Shown one piece after another: positions 49,918 through 60,864 of a stretch of 64,000 bases of DNA. Position numbers and translations under genes: made by a program. The DNA comes from Macrosoma leucophasiata (Eukaryota; Arthropoda; Insecta; Lepidoptera; Hedylidae): NCBI GenBank assembly GCA_036365455.1, contig JAWQUS010000008.1:25909611-25973610 (forward strand), in the 5' to 3' direction. How positions within the stretch are numbered: the first letter of the stretch is position 1; every line of letters begins with the position of its first letter. The notes beneath the pieces were generated by a model. The model was not told the origin of the DNA and ran no database searches. It saw only the letters and a program-made list of their open reading frames with translations.

Positions 49918-50898
49918 TTCGCGCGTTTTTGAAGTTAGGGGGGCAAATTAGGTATTGGGGGATAGGGAATAACAAGGGCTATTTTATGAGAACAAAAAAT
50001 TAGGGGGGGTCAGTACAAAAAATTGAAGTTTAGGACAAATAACGGGTTTTGATAACGAAACTTAGGTTACGAGTTAGGTTAAGAATTTTTTTAGTGCCAA
50101 AGTGGCCGAAAGTGACTAAAAGACGATGGAAAAAAATAATAGAAGCTTGTGGCAGAACACAAACGCAAGTTGGGTGAAAATCTGAAGATTTCGAGTATGT
50201 TGAAATTTTCGATTTCGATTCACCAAGTAACCTCGGTTTAGGTATAAAAACAGAAAATAACTACTATTTCGCGCGTTTTTGAAGTTAGGGGGGCAAATTA
50301 GGTATTGGGGGATAGGGAATAACAAGGGCTATTTTATGAGAACAAAAAATTAGGGGGGGTCAGTACAAAAAATTGAAGTTTAGGACAAATAACGGGTTTT
50401 GATAACGAAACTTAGGTTACGAGTTAGGTTAAGAATTTTTTTAGTGCCAAAGTGGCCGAAAGTGACTAAAAGACGATGGAAAAAAATAATAGAAGCTTGT
50501 GGCAGAACACAAACGCAAGTTGGGTGAAAATCTGAAGATTTCGAGTATGTTGAAATTTTCGATTTCGATTCACCAAGTAACCTCGGTTTAGGTATAAAAA
50601 CAGAAAATAACTACTATTTCGCGCGTTTTTGAAGTTAGGGGGGCAAATTAGGTATTGGGGGATAGGGAATAACAAGGGCTATTTTATGAGAACAAAAAAT
50701 TAGGGGGGGTCAGTACAAAAAATTGAAGTTTAGGACAAATAACGGGTTTTGATAACGAAACTTAGGTTACGAGTTAGGTTAAGAATTTTTTTAGTGCCAA
50801 AGTGGCCGAAAGTGACTAAAAGACGATGGAAAAAAATAATAGAAGCTTGTGGCAGAACACAAACGCAAGTTGGGTGAAAATCTGAAGATTTCGAGTAT
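49918..50898 (-). repeat. 350-bp tandem monomers in 5' UTR of element 3 (2.8 copies)
   Basis: Units start at 49918, 50268 and 50618 (+ strand TTTCGCGCGTTTTTGAAG); the last is cut after about 281 bp at the TTAGG junction. The units look identical to one another and to the array at 56658-60789. Each unit has several G-runs on the + strand. Confidence 0.95.
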
Positions 50899-50900
50899 AA

Positions 50901-50973
50901 GGTTAGGTTAGGTTAGGTTAGGTTAGGTTAGGTTAGGTTAGGTTAGGTTAGGTTAGGTTAGGTTAGGTTAGGT
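50901..50973 (+). repeat. Telomeric TTAGG tract 7
   Basis: About 15 units. Identical in length to the tract at 60792-60864. Confidence 0.97.
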
Positions 50974-51509
50974 TTTTTTTTTTTTTATTTTTTATTTTTT
51001 ATTTTTTTTTTTTTTTTTTATACCCGAGTAGTTTATTTTACACGGGGATTGAGAATTTTTTAAGTCATTGACTTAAGTCCTCGCTATGAAATACGGGCGA
51101 CTTTAATCAATTTATAAAAACAAAGAGTTTTAGACTTAAGTTTATTGTGCTTTCATTACTAAGTAACGAAACAATTGTAATTTTATAATTATTCTTACTA
51201 TAGTATATGCTATTATTATTGTTATTTTATTTTTATTTTTATATATATTATTGTTATATTTATGCATACGTATATATATAGTATTTAATGTTTTATTATT
51301 ATTATTTAGACTATTATTATTGTTATTATTATTTGTATATATATATTTTTTTTTATTTTTATATTTATTATTTATATATGTTTTTTTATTATATGTATTT
51401 TTTTTATTTATTTTATTTTTATATTATTTGTATATATTTATTATTTTCTTTCAGGTTTAGTTCTATCCGCACAGGAAGTTTGGGTATGAGTAAATCAGGG
51501 TAAGTGGCT
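50974..51509 (-). other. 3' UTR of element 4
   Basis: It carries the conserved CCTCGCTATGAAATACGGGC box (51079-51098) and a weak CCCG-GTA / TAC-CGGG hairpin (about 51023-51045). An AT-rich run with TTATT repeats lies at 51200-51450. Open frames there are composition artefacts. Confidence 0.65.
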
Positions 51510-54500
51510 TTATGGTATATTTTTATTAAATTCCTTCAGTGAGCTTATGATTTTTTTGACATGATTGAGGTAGGTTAGTTTACAGATTTCTCTATTTGCG
51601 ATTTCTGATAATAAATAAGGGTTATTCATATCGTACATGTTGCAGGTTTGTTCATGTAAGTACCTAGTTTGCGCGTATCGTGGGCACTCTTGGAGGAGGT
51701 GCTGGATTGACTGTACGGAATTGTTGTCACAAGGACATGAGGGGCTCCTTTTTATTTTAAAACGGTGTAAGTATTCTAGATGGTATCCATGGCCAGTCAG
51801 AATTTGCGTTAGTTCAAAGGAGAGTGGGAAGTTCTTGAATAAGTTAGTAATGGAGTCCAGATTTGGACAGAATTGCTTAGTATGATGTCCTGTCGTGGTA
51901 TTTAAGTAATTTTGTTCGCTGGCTATGTAAGATTCTTGTTTTAATAATTGTCTGGGGTAGCTCATCGGGAAGTGAGCGAAGTCTGGTGGTTTATGAAGGT
52001 CAGCTGCAGATTTTGCTGCTAGATCAGCTAGTTCGTTACCGCCCAAGACGACGTGGGATTTAATCCATACTATTTTCACTGTTCCGGTGAGCCTGATTTT
52101 ATGGATGATTTGGTGGATAGAGGCAACATTGGAGTTGACGCTATTTCTATTGTCTATTTCCTGTATGGCAGACATTGAGTCAGAGAATATCACTGCGTCC
52201 ATTGTTTTGGTTTTCAGGCACCATTCGCAGGCTTTTAGGATGGCAAAGGTCTCCGCCTGAAAGACTGAGCAGCAGGAATGCAGTTTAAATTTTTTGGTGA
52301 TATTTGGTTTATTGGGGGCGATGGCCACAAAAGCAGCACCTACTAGGTTGTCGTGTTTACTACCGTCCGTGAATATTCTTGTAGCAGATGATGAGCAAAA
52401 GCTGTCAACTTCTTCTTCTGTCGTAGCGGTATTTTGATCGATTTGTATGCGTTGTGATGGATGAAGTAATAGTGAAGGATGAACTGATTTATCTAGTGTT
52501 ATGTCGTTTGGAAGGAAAGTTGTTGTTCCGTTAATTTTAATTTGTTGTAACTTTGCTATTTCGTTGACTTTTACGTCTAGGGGAGTGAGCTGAGCTAGGG
52601 CAATGGCTGAGTTTGTAGGTATGGTTCTGAATCCCTTGATAATTTTGATGGCAAAGCCCCTCTGCATCGATAGCAGTCGGTGTCTGACAATTTCGTATTT
52701 AGTGGCGCTGTGCCATATCATAGCAGCGTATGTGATGATTGGTTCGATGACCTGTCTATATATTATGTTGACGTTTTCTGATTGTACTCCCCATGTCGGC
52801 CTAATGAAGGTGCATAATTTTTTGTATATTTTTTGAGCTTTATTTATTATATATTTTACATGACTGATGAATTTTAGGTTTTTATCTATGACCACTCCTA
52901 GTATTTTGATTTCGTCTATAAATTTTATTTGCGATGAATTCATAAATAGTTTTATGTGCTTAGATTTTGGTGTGAAGCTTATTGCCTGTGTTTTGTCGGG
53001 TGCAAAGGTAAGTTTAATGTTATGTCCCCAAGTGTATATTGATTGTAGTACTATGTTTGCTTTATTTTCTAATTCGTGTGTTTTGTTCGCAGATACAATG
53101 AGGAGTACGTCGTCCGCGTATGCCTGGAGGTGGCACCCATCAGGGAGACTAGAAGACAGGAGCTCATCCATAATGAGGTTCCAGAAAAGCGGCCCTAGGA
53201 CTGAGCCCTGGATACATCCCCTGGTGAGTGTTTTCGTGGCTTGAGCTTCGCCATAAAACAAGGTTGCAGTCCTATCGTCCATGTAATTTTTAATTAGTTT
53301 ATAGTAATTTAGAGGACATTTGATCTCGCGGAGCCTATACAGAAGCTTCGGCCACCACGCGTGATCAAATGCTCCTCTGATGTCGAGTGAAATAGCTATA
53401 ACTTGTTTTTTATTTTGTTTTTCAGAGCGGACTGTGTCAATAGCTGTGTTGAGAGCATCTACTGTGGAGGTTTGGGCTTTGAAACCAAATTGTAGTCGGT
53501 TGGAATAGTTTCCTTTTTCTATGTGGTAAACGAGTCTTTGGAAAAGCAATTTTTCGAGAAGTTTGCCTATGATGTTAAGTAGTCCTATCGGCCGGTAAGA
53601 AGAGATGTCATTATAGTTTTCTTTATTGGGTTTAGGCACGGTTTTTATGACAGCTTCCTTCCAGGTACGTGGCATGTAACCGAGTTGTACGCATCTATTT
53701 AGTATATGGACTATAATTTCAGGGTAACAGTCTGTGAAATGGGTCCAGATATCCGCGGTGAGGTGATCTGGACCTGGAGCCTTCTTTGAACTGAAGCTGT
53801 TCAAGCAGTGTATAACTTCGCTAATTGTAAATTCCGTATCGTCCGTGGTATTTGGGGTCAGTTCAGAGTTGTCGCGAATCTGTCGCTGTTCAAGAGAGTC
53901 GAGGCTTGGGTCGTCGTCGGGGTAAAATTTTGTGAGCAGGGTATTAGCTGTATCAGTACTGGAGGTAGTGTAGTCTCCGTTGCCAATGTGGGGGGTGCTA
54001 GGGGATTTTATTTGAGGTACGTTTTTGAGGAGCCGATTTGTCTGCGACCACACGTTTTCTTTACCTTGTAAGGAGCAAAAGTCTTTGAAGCTTTCGGTAG
54101 CTGCTTTCCTAATTGCATTTGCGTATTCTTGTTTAGCTTCGTTTCTTTCGATTAATATGTTTTCTAATGGTTTTTTACTTTTTTTCAGATCCTGGAGCCG
54201 GTGATGGAGAAATATTACTCTTCTCTTCAGTGCCTCGAGTTCGTCGGACCACCAAGGTAAGTGATATTTTTTATTTTTTTGTTTAGTTTTAAGATATTTA
54301 TTACATACTTCTTGTATTGTAGTTGTTATATTTTTTATATAAGTATCTATTTCTTTTGTGTTGAGATTTAATATATTGACATTATGTAGTTGTTTATTAG
54401 TTATTTTTTGTTTAAATTCTGCTTTTATCTTTGACCAATCGGCTTTTTCTGTATTATATTTGAATGTAGATCCATTTTTTTTGCGTAATATTTGTTTTTT

Positions 54501-55226
54501 GTTATAATTTAGAGTGTAGGTGATAGCGTGATGTTCGGATGAAGGTGAGCAGCTGTGATCTATTTTCCAGTTTTCGATTTTCGCGTATAGGTTATCTGAA
54601 ACTATAGTGAGATCGATGATAGAATTTCTACTGATTCCGTGTGTGATTGTCTCAAACGTGGGATCACTGCCTCTATTACAAAGCACTAAGTTATTAGTGT
54701 TAATGAGATGGAGTAGTTCTTGGCCTCTTTTATTGTTTTGTTTTGACCCCCAAGACTGATGCCATCCGTTAAAGTCTCCACTTATAATATGATTACTTGT
54801 GCTGGTATCTTTCAAGAATAGCTCCAATTTACTGAAAGTGTTATGCTCATCTATTCGCGGCTCTACATAGACACTTGTTAAGTAGAATTTAGATTTATTT
54901 ATTGTTAGCTGGACGATACAGATATTAGATGTTGAGTACTGGGTCATACCAAGTGTAGCGCCTAGGTTATTTTTTATTAGAAGACATGCTTTGACTCTTG
55001 TATTTGTGTAGAATTGATGAGTTTCGTAACCCGGGACACTTCTCATTATGTCATTTTTCCCTACGTAGGGTTCAGTGATGTAAGCTATATCGAAATTGTT
55101 AACAATAAAGTATTGCAAGAACTCCTGTTCACAATCATAACTTCTGCCTAGATTTATTTGAAGAATGTTGATTTGGTTATTGTTAGATGATTGGCTATTG
55201 CTGAATTTATTAGCTTTAAGATCCAT
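51510..55226 (-). CDS. TRAS-like ORF2 (element 4): EN-RT-RNase H
   Basis: 1238 residues, same plan as element 3 but clearly diverged. Endonuclease: QINLGRSYDCEQEF, ITEPYVGK, SGDFNGWHQSWGS, SSEHHAITY (the SDH triad reads SEH here). Reverse transcriptase: SYRPIGLLNI, SLDIRGAFDHAWW, GCIQGSVLGPLFWN, YADDVLLIV. RNase H: IFTDGSK, FQAETFAI, FSDSMSAI, SHVVLGGNELAD. C-terminal CPCDNNSVQS cluster. The ATG at 55226 overlaps ORF1 by 11 bases, as in element 3. The Asp-to-Glu change in the last endonuclease motif could weaken nicking, so it deserves a check. Confidence 0.93.
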   Translation of the reverse strand: MDLKANKFSNSQSSNNNQINILQINLGRSYDCEQEFLQYFIVNNFDIAYITEPYVGKNDIMRSVPGYETHQFYTNTRVKACLLIKNNLGATLGMTQYSTSNICIVQLTINKSKFYLTSVYVEPRIDEHNTFSKLELFLKDTSTSNHIISGDFNGWHQSWGSKQNNKRGQELLHLINTNNLVLCNRGSDPTFETITHGISRNSIIDLTIVSDNLYAKIENWKIDHSCSPSSEHHAITYTLNYNKKQILRKKNGSTFKYNTEKADWSKIKAEFKQKITNKQLHNVNILNLNTKEIDTYIKNITTTIQEVCNKYLKTKQKNKKYHLPWWSDELEALKRRVIFLHHRLQDLKKSKKPLENILIERNEAKQEYANAIRKAATESFKDFCSLQGKENVWSQTNRLLKNVPQIKSPSTPHIGNGDYTTSSTDTANTLLTKFYPDDDPSLDSLEQRQIRDNSELTPNTTDDTEFTISEVIHCLNSFSSKKAPGPDHLTADIWTHFTDCYPEIIVHILNRCVQLGYMPRTWKEAVIKTVPKPNKENYNDISSYRPIGLLNIIGKLLEKLLFQRLVYHIEKGNYSNRLQFGFKAQTSTVDALNTAIDTVRSEKQNKKQVIAISLDIRGAFDHAWWPKLLYRLREIKCPLNYYKLIKNYMDDRTATLFYGEAQATKTLTRGCIQGSVLGPLFWNLIMDELLSSSLPDGCHLQAYADDVLLIVSANKTHELENKANIVLQSIYTWGHNIKLTFAPDKTQAISFTPKSKHIKLFMNSSQIKFIDEIKILGVVIDKNLKFISHVKYIINKAQKIYKKLCTFIRPTWGVQSENVNIIYRQVIEPIITYAAMIWHSATKYEIVRHRLLSMQRGFAIKIIKGFRTIPTNSAIALAQLTPLDVKVNEIAKLQQIKINGTTTFLPNDITLDKSVHPSLLLHPSQRIQIDQNTATTEEEVDSFCSSSATRIFTDGSKHDNLVGAAFVAIAPNKPNITKKFKLHSCCSVFQAETFAILKACEWCLKTKTMDAVIFSDSMSAIQEIDNRNSVNSNVASIHQIIHKIRLTGTVKIVWIKSHVVLGGNELADLAAKSAADLHKPPDFAHFPMSYPRQLLKQESYIASEQNYLNTTTGHHTKQFCPNLDSITNLFKNFPLSFELTQILTGHGYHLEYLHRFKIKRSPSCPCDNNSVQSIQHLLQECPRYAQTRYLHEQTCNMYDMNNPYLLSEIANREICKLTYLNHVKKIISSLKEFNKNIP

Positions 55227-56463
55227 AATCGATCCGTAAATATAGGCGTTGAGTCATTTTTTTCAGAATTGGGCAGAAGCTTGAGGTGGCGGTGTGCTGT
55301 GTACTGTACGTTGTCTTGAAGTTAGTATTACTAGTTGAGCAGTTGTGGCATTTAGTTGCGGATAGATCAGATTTAACAGGGCAGTCTTTGAATAAATGGG
55401 TGTCAGAGGAACAGTGAGAGCAGTGTGTTTTATTTGTGGTGCAGTGTGAACGAGTGTGTCCGAATTGGAGGCAGTTATAACACTGGAGAAGAGGGCTGTG
55501 ATTGCATACGAAAACTCTTTGGTGGTCGATATTGACGCGTTCGGAATGCGTGAGAATTTTCCATATTTTAGGGGTCACAATTAAAGCAGCATTGTAAAGG
55601 TTCTTGTTCCTTTTATTTTCGTGTATGAATTTAATGGATATGTCGTTGGTGGAGCTAATGTTGTTTTCTATATCAGGATTCTGCTTGGTCATTATATCTA
55701 TTAGCTCTTCCTTTTTAATGTCTATAGAGATCCCTTTCAACATTACCATGGGCTTCAATTTTTTATCCTGCTGCCCTTGGAGATCATTTGATTCCTCGAG
55801 TCTCTTAAGGGTTTCGTTACACTGCTCTACAGTGTCAAATTCTATCCTGAGTTTGTTATTGGAGATGGGATTAACTTTGGCTGGAGCGTATTTGGTGGAT
55901 TTGAATGAGATGGCTTTGCGCCATGACTCGGTAATTTCTTTTGAGTTTTTTGCGGGTTCACCCTTTTTTTCAACAATGATAGCGGGTTTGCTGGTGATAT
56001 TCGGTGGAGGAGTTGATTGTCTCTGGGAAGCGACTATTTGTGCAAAGGAAGGTCTTGGTACTTCGGAGATTATTTGAGTTTTTATGTTCTGTAATTCGTT
56101 CTGTATACACTTTTTAACAGTTTGTTCTAAATTGGCTATTATAGTAGTGTCAGTGTCACGATTGCCATCATTGGTGACTGAGGCTATTGCAATTATTTTA
56201 TTGGCTAGTTCAACAATTTTATGTTTACTCTCCGATGTAACACTTTTTCCTGAGTGTATGGTTTTAACGATAGTGTTAGCATATTCGATAATTATATTTA
56301 TGTTTTTGTTTGTTTCAGGTGCTGGAGAAGGCGGCGGGGGTGAAGAAGACATGGTTGGCGTGAGAGTTGGAAGGGCGGAAGCAGCTGGAGGAACAGCTGT
56401 TGGAGGCTTCTGTTTGCTATAGTCGGGCGGCTTCGGAAGTCTAGATGGCGGAGTGTGGTGCAT
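55216..56463 (-). CDS. TRAS-like ORF1 (element 4), three CCHC knuckles
   Basis: 415 residues from ATG at 56463. A Pro/Ser-rich N-terminus leads to a conserved region (ITESWRKAISFKSTKYAPAK, MLKGISID) and then three knuckles: CYNCLQFGHTRSHC, CSHCSSDTHLFKDC and CHNC...H...C. It is the probable RNA-binding and telomere-targeting protein of the element. The end overlaps the ORF2 ATG by 11 bases. Confidence 0.9.
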   Translation of the reverse strand: MHHTPPSRLPKPPDYSKQKPPTAVPPAASALPTLTPTMSSSPPPPSPAPETNKNINIIIEYANTIVKTIHSGKSVTSESKHKIVELANKIIAIASVTNDGNRDTDTTIIANLEQTVKKCIQNELQNIKTQIISEVPRPSFAQIVASQRQSTPPPNITSKPAIIVEKKGEPAKNSKEITESWRKAISFKSTKYAPAKVNPISNNKLRIEFDTVEQCNETLKRLEESNDLQGQQDKKLKPMVMLKGISIDIKKEELIDIMTKQNPDIENNISSTNDISIKFIHENKRNKNLYNAALIVTPKIWKILTHSERVNIDHQRVFVCNHSPLLQCYNCLQFGHTRSHCTTNKTHCSHCSSDTHLFKDCPVKSDLSATKCHNCSTSNTNFKTTYSTQHTATSSFCPILKKMTQRLYLRIDYGS

Positions 56464-56657
56464 CGTTGGAGTACGAACAGGTAATGTATGATAAGGTAAG
56501 TGTTTTGTAGTTTATAGTTGTAACCGGAAATGTATGATAACACTGGAGTTCAAAATATATTAATTTAAATTAATTTAGTGATAGCTCTTTGTATCTCGAT
56601 GATGTAATCGATCCGATGAAGCTTAAATATTGTCAACTGGGAGGGAGGGCGGGTCCG

Positions 56658-59600
56658 TTTCGCGCGTTTTTGAAGTTAGGGGGGCAAATTAGGTATTGGG
56701 GGATAGGGAATAACAAGGGCTATTTTATGAGAACAAAAAATTAGGGGGGGTCAGTACAAAAAATTGAAGTTTAGGACAAATAACGGGTTTTGATAACGAA
56801 ACTTAGGTTACGAGTTAGGTTAAGAATTTTTTTAGTGCCAAAGTGGCCGAAAGTGACTAAAAGACGATGGAAAAAAATAATAGAAGCTTGTGGCAGAACA
56901 CAAACGCAAGTTGGGTGAAAATCTGAAGATTTCGAGTATGTTGAAATTTTCGATTTCGATTCACCAAGTAACCTCGGTTTAGGTATAAAAACAGAAAATA
57001 ACTACTATTTCGCGCGTTTTTGAAGTTAGGGGGGCAAATTAGGTATTGGGGGATAGGGAATAACAAGGGCTATTTTATGAGAACAAAAAATTAGGGGGGG
57101 TCAGTACAAAAAATTGAAGTTTAGGACAAATAACGGGTTTTGATAACGAAACTTAGGTTACGAGTTAGGTTAAGAATTTTTTTAGTGCCAAAGTGGCCGA
57201 AAGTGACTAAAAGACGATGGAAAAAAATAATAGAAGCTTGTGGCAGAACACAAACGCAAGTTGGGTGAAAATCTGAAGATTTCGAGTATGTTGAAATTTT
57301 CGATTTCGATTCACCAAGTAACCTCGGTTTAGGTATAAAAACAGAAAATAACTACTATTTCGCGCGTTTTTGAAGTTAGGGGGGCAAATTAGGTATTGGG
57401 GGATAGGGAATAACAAGGGCTATTTTATGAGAACAAAAAATTAGGGGGGGTCAGTACAAAAAATTGAAGTTTAGGACAAATAACGGGTTTTGATAACGAA
57501 ACTTAGGTTACGAGTTAGGTTAAGAATTTTTTTAGTGCCAAAGTGGCCGAAAGTGACTAAAAGACGATGGAAAAAAATAATAGAAGCTTGTGGCAGAACA
57601 CAAACGCAAGTTGGGTGAAAATCTGAAGATTTCGAGTATGTTGAAATTTTCGATTTCGATTCACCAAGTAACCTCGGTTTAGGTATAAAAACAGAAAATA
57701 ACTACTATTTCGCGCGTTTTTGAAGTTAGGGGGGCAAATTAGGTATTGGGGGATAGGGAATAACAAGGGCTATTTTATGAGAACAAAAAATTAGGGGGGG
57801 TCAGTACAAAAAATTGAAGTTTAGGACAAATAACGGGTTTTGATAACGAAACTTAGGTTACGAGTTAGGTTAAGAATTTTTTTAGTGCCAAAGTGGCCGA
57901 AAGTGACTAAAAGACGATGGAAAAAAATAATAGAAGCTTGTGGCAGAACACAAACGCAAGTTGGGTGAAAATCTGAAGATTTCGAGTATGTTGAAATTTT
58001 CGATTTCGATTCACCAAGTAACCTCGGTTTAGGTATAAAAACAGAAAATAACTACTATTTCGCGCGTTTTTGAAGTTAGGGGGGCAAATTAGGTATTGGG
58101 GGATAGGGAATAACAAGGGCTATTTTATGAGAACAAAAAATTAGGGGGGGTCAGTACAAAAAATTGAAGTTTAGGACAAATAACGGGTTTTGATAACGAA
58201 ACTTAGGTTACGAGTTAGGTTAAGAATTTTTTTAGTGCCAAAGTGGCCGAAAGTGACTAAAAGACGATGGAAAAAAATAATAGAAGCTTGTGGCAGAACA
58301 CAAACGCAAGTTGGGTGAAAATCTGAAGATTTCGAGTATGTTGAAATTTTCGATTTCGATTCACCAAGTAACCTCGGTTTAGGTATAAAAACAGAAAATA
58401 ACTACTATTTCGCGCGTTTTTGAAGTTAGGGGGGCAAATTAGGTATTGGGGGATAGGGAATAACAAGGGCTATTTTATGAGAACAAAAAATTAGGGGGGG
58501 TCAGTACAAAAAATTGAAGTTTAGGACAAATAACGGGTTTTGATAACGAAACTTAGGTTACGAGTTAGGTTAAGAATTTTTTTAGTGCCAAAGTGGCCGA
58601 AAGTGACTAAAAGACGATGGAAAAAAATAATAGAAGCTTGTGGCAGAACACAAACGCAAGTTGGGTGAAAATCTGAAGATTTCGAGTATGTTGAAATTTT
58701 CGATTTCGATTCACCAAGTAACCTCGGTTTAGGTATAAAAACAGAAAATAACTACTATTTCGCGCGTTTTTGAAGTTAGGGGGGCAAATTAGGTATTGGG
58801 GGATAGGGAATAACAAGGGCTATTTTATGAGAACAAAAAATTAGGGGGGGTCAGTACAAAAAATTGAAGTTTAGGACAAATAACGGGTTTTGATAACGAA
58901 ACTTAGGTTACGAGTTAGGTTAAGAATTTTTTTAGTGCCAAAGTGGCCGAAAGTGACTAAAAGACGATGGAAAAAAATAATAGAAGCTTGTGGCAGAACA
59001 CAAACGCAAGTTGGGTGAAAATCTGAAGATTTCGAGTATGTTGAAATTTTCGATTTCGATTCACCAAGTAACCTCGGTTTAGGTATAAAAACAGAAAATA
59101 ACTACTATTTCGCGCGTTTTTGAAGTTAGGGGGGCAAATTAGGTATTGGGGGATAGGGAATAACAAGGGCTATTTTATGAGAACAAAAAATTAGGGGGGG
59201 TCAGTACAAAAAATTGAAGTTTAGGACAAATAACGGGTTTTGATAACGAAACTTAGGTTACGAGTTAGGTTAAGAATTTTTTTAGTGCCAAAGTGGCCGA
59301 AAGTGACTAAAAGACGATGGAAAAAAATAATAGAAGCTTGTGGCAGAACACAAACGCAAGTTGGGTGAAAATCTGAAGATTTCGAGTATGTTGAAATTTT
59401 CGATTTCGATTCACCAAGTAACCTCGGTTTAGGTATAAAAACAGAAAATAACTACTATTTCGCGCGTTTTTGAAGTTAGGGGGGCAAATTAGGTATTGGG
59501 GGATAGGGAATAACAAGGGCTATTTTATGAGAACAAAAAATTAGGGGGGGTCAGTACAAAAAATTGAAGTTTAGGACAAATAACGGGTTTTGATAACGAA

Positions 59601-60789
59601 ACTTAGGTTACGAGTTAGGTTAAGAATTTTTTTAGTGCCAAAGTGGCCGAAAGTGACTAAAAGACGATGGAAAAAAATAATAGAAGCTTGTGGCAGAACA
59701 CAAACGCAAGTTGGGTGAAAATCTGAAGATTTCGAGTATGTTGAAATTTTCGATTTCGATTCACCAAGTAACCTCGGTTTAGGTATAAAAACAGAAAATA
59801 ACTACTATTTCGCGCGTTTTTGAAGTTAGGGGGGCAAATTAGGTATTGGGGGATAGGGAATAACAAGGGCTATTTTATGAGAACAAAAAATTAGGGGGGG
59901 TCAGTACAAAAAATTGAAGTTTAGGACAAATAACGGGTTTTGATAACGAAACTTAGGTTACGAGTTAGGTTAAGAATTTTTTTAGTGCCAAAGTGGCCGA
60001 AAGTGACTAAAAGACGATGGAAAAAAATAATAGAAGCTTGTGGCAGAACACAAACGCAAGTTGGGTGAAAATCTGAAGATTTCGAGTATGTTGAAATTTT
60101 CGATTTCGATTCACCAAGTAACCTCGGTTTAGGTATAAAAACAGAAAATAACTACTATTTCGCGCGTTTTTGAAGTTAGGGGGGCAAATTAGGTATTGGG
60201 GGATAGGGAATAACAAGGGCTATTTTATGAGAACAAAAAATTAGGGGGGGTCAGTACAAAAAATTGAAGTTTAGGACAAATAACGGGTTTTGATAACGAA
60301 ACTTAGGTTACGAGTTAGGTTAAGAATTTTTTTAGTGCCAAAGTGGCCGAAAGTGACTAAAAGACGATGGAAAAAAATAATAGAAGCTTGTGGCAGAACA
60401 CAAACGCAAGTTGGGTGAAAATCTGAAGATTTCGAGTATGTTGAAATTTTCGATTTCGATTCACCAAGTAACCTCGGTTTAGGTATAAAAACAGAAAATA
60501 ACTACTATTTCGCGCGTTTTTGAAGTTAGGGGGGCAAATTAGGTATTGGGGGATAGGGAATAACAAGGGCTATTTTATGAGAACAAAAAATTAGGGGGGG
60601 TCAGTACAAAAAATTGAAGTTTAGGACAAATAACGGGTTTTGATAACGAAACTTAGGTTACGAGTTAGGTTAAGAATTTTTTTAGTGCCAAAGTGGCCGA
60701 AAGTGACTAAAAGACGATGGAAAAAAATAATAGAAGCTTGTGGCAGAACACAAACGCAAGTTGGGTGAAAATCTGAAGATTTCGAGTAT
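56658..60789 (-). repeat. 350-bp tandem monomers in 5' UTR of element 4 (11.8 copies)
   Basis: Perfect unit spacing of 350 bp from 56658 to 60789; the final unit ends after about 281 bp at TTAGG. All units look identical by eye. Both this array and the one at 49918-50898 are entered through GGGAGGGAGGGYGGGTCCG and leave at the same base before TTAGG. Such 5' monomers resemble the promoter monomers of mouse L1. Confidence 0.95.
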
Positions 60790-60791
60790 AA

Positions 60792-60864
60792 GGTTAGGTT
60801 AGGTTAGGTTAGGTTAGGTTAGGTTAGGTTAGGTTAGGTTAGGTTAGGTTAGGTTAGGTTAGGT
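60792..60864 (+). repeat. Telomeric TTAGG tract 8
   Basis: About 15 units, the same length and flanks as tract 7. Confidence 0.97.

Larger units (their letters stand above)
44445..50900 (-). mobile_element. TRAS-like element with diverged ORFs and 350-bp 5' monomers (element 3)
   Basis: About 6.5 kb on the minus strand. Order in sense: 5' UTR with 2.8 perfect 350-bp monomers, ORF1 (49741-48542), ORF2 (48552-44830) and a 3' UTR with hairpin and poly(A). Both ORFs are complete. The proteins differ widely from the next element, but the 5' UTR monomers, 5' end and TTAGG junction look identical. Confidence 0.85.
50974..60791 (-). mobile_element. TRAS-like element 4, complete, with 11.8 monomer 5' UTR
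   Basis: About 9.8 kb on the minus strand. In sense: 5' UTR with 11.8 monomers of 350 bp, ORF1 (56463-55216), ORF2 (55226-51510), a 3' UTR with box and hairpin, and poly(A) to CCTAA. All frames are intact. The poly(A) end and the first 3.1 kb are repeated from 60865 with a constant offset of 9,891 bp. Confidence 0.9.

Noticed and set aside
51251..51503. Leu/Tyr/Phe-rich frames in the 3' UTR, repeated at 61142
   Set aside because: They reflect TTATT-type low complexity in the 3' UTR of the TRAS-like elements.
50116..60566. Identical 69-codon open frames repeated every 350 bp on the minus strand
   Set aside because: They are a by-product of the 350-bp monomer. The unit length is not a multiple of three and no domain or conserved start context supports a protein.
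49918..60789. Regularly spaced repeats resembling a CRISPR array
   Set aside because: There are no unique spacers; the 350-bp units are directly contiguous and identical. The context is eukaryotic.
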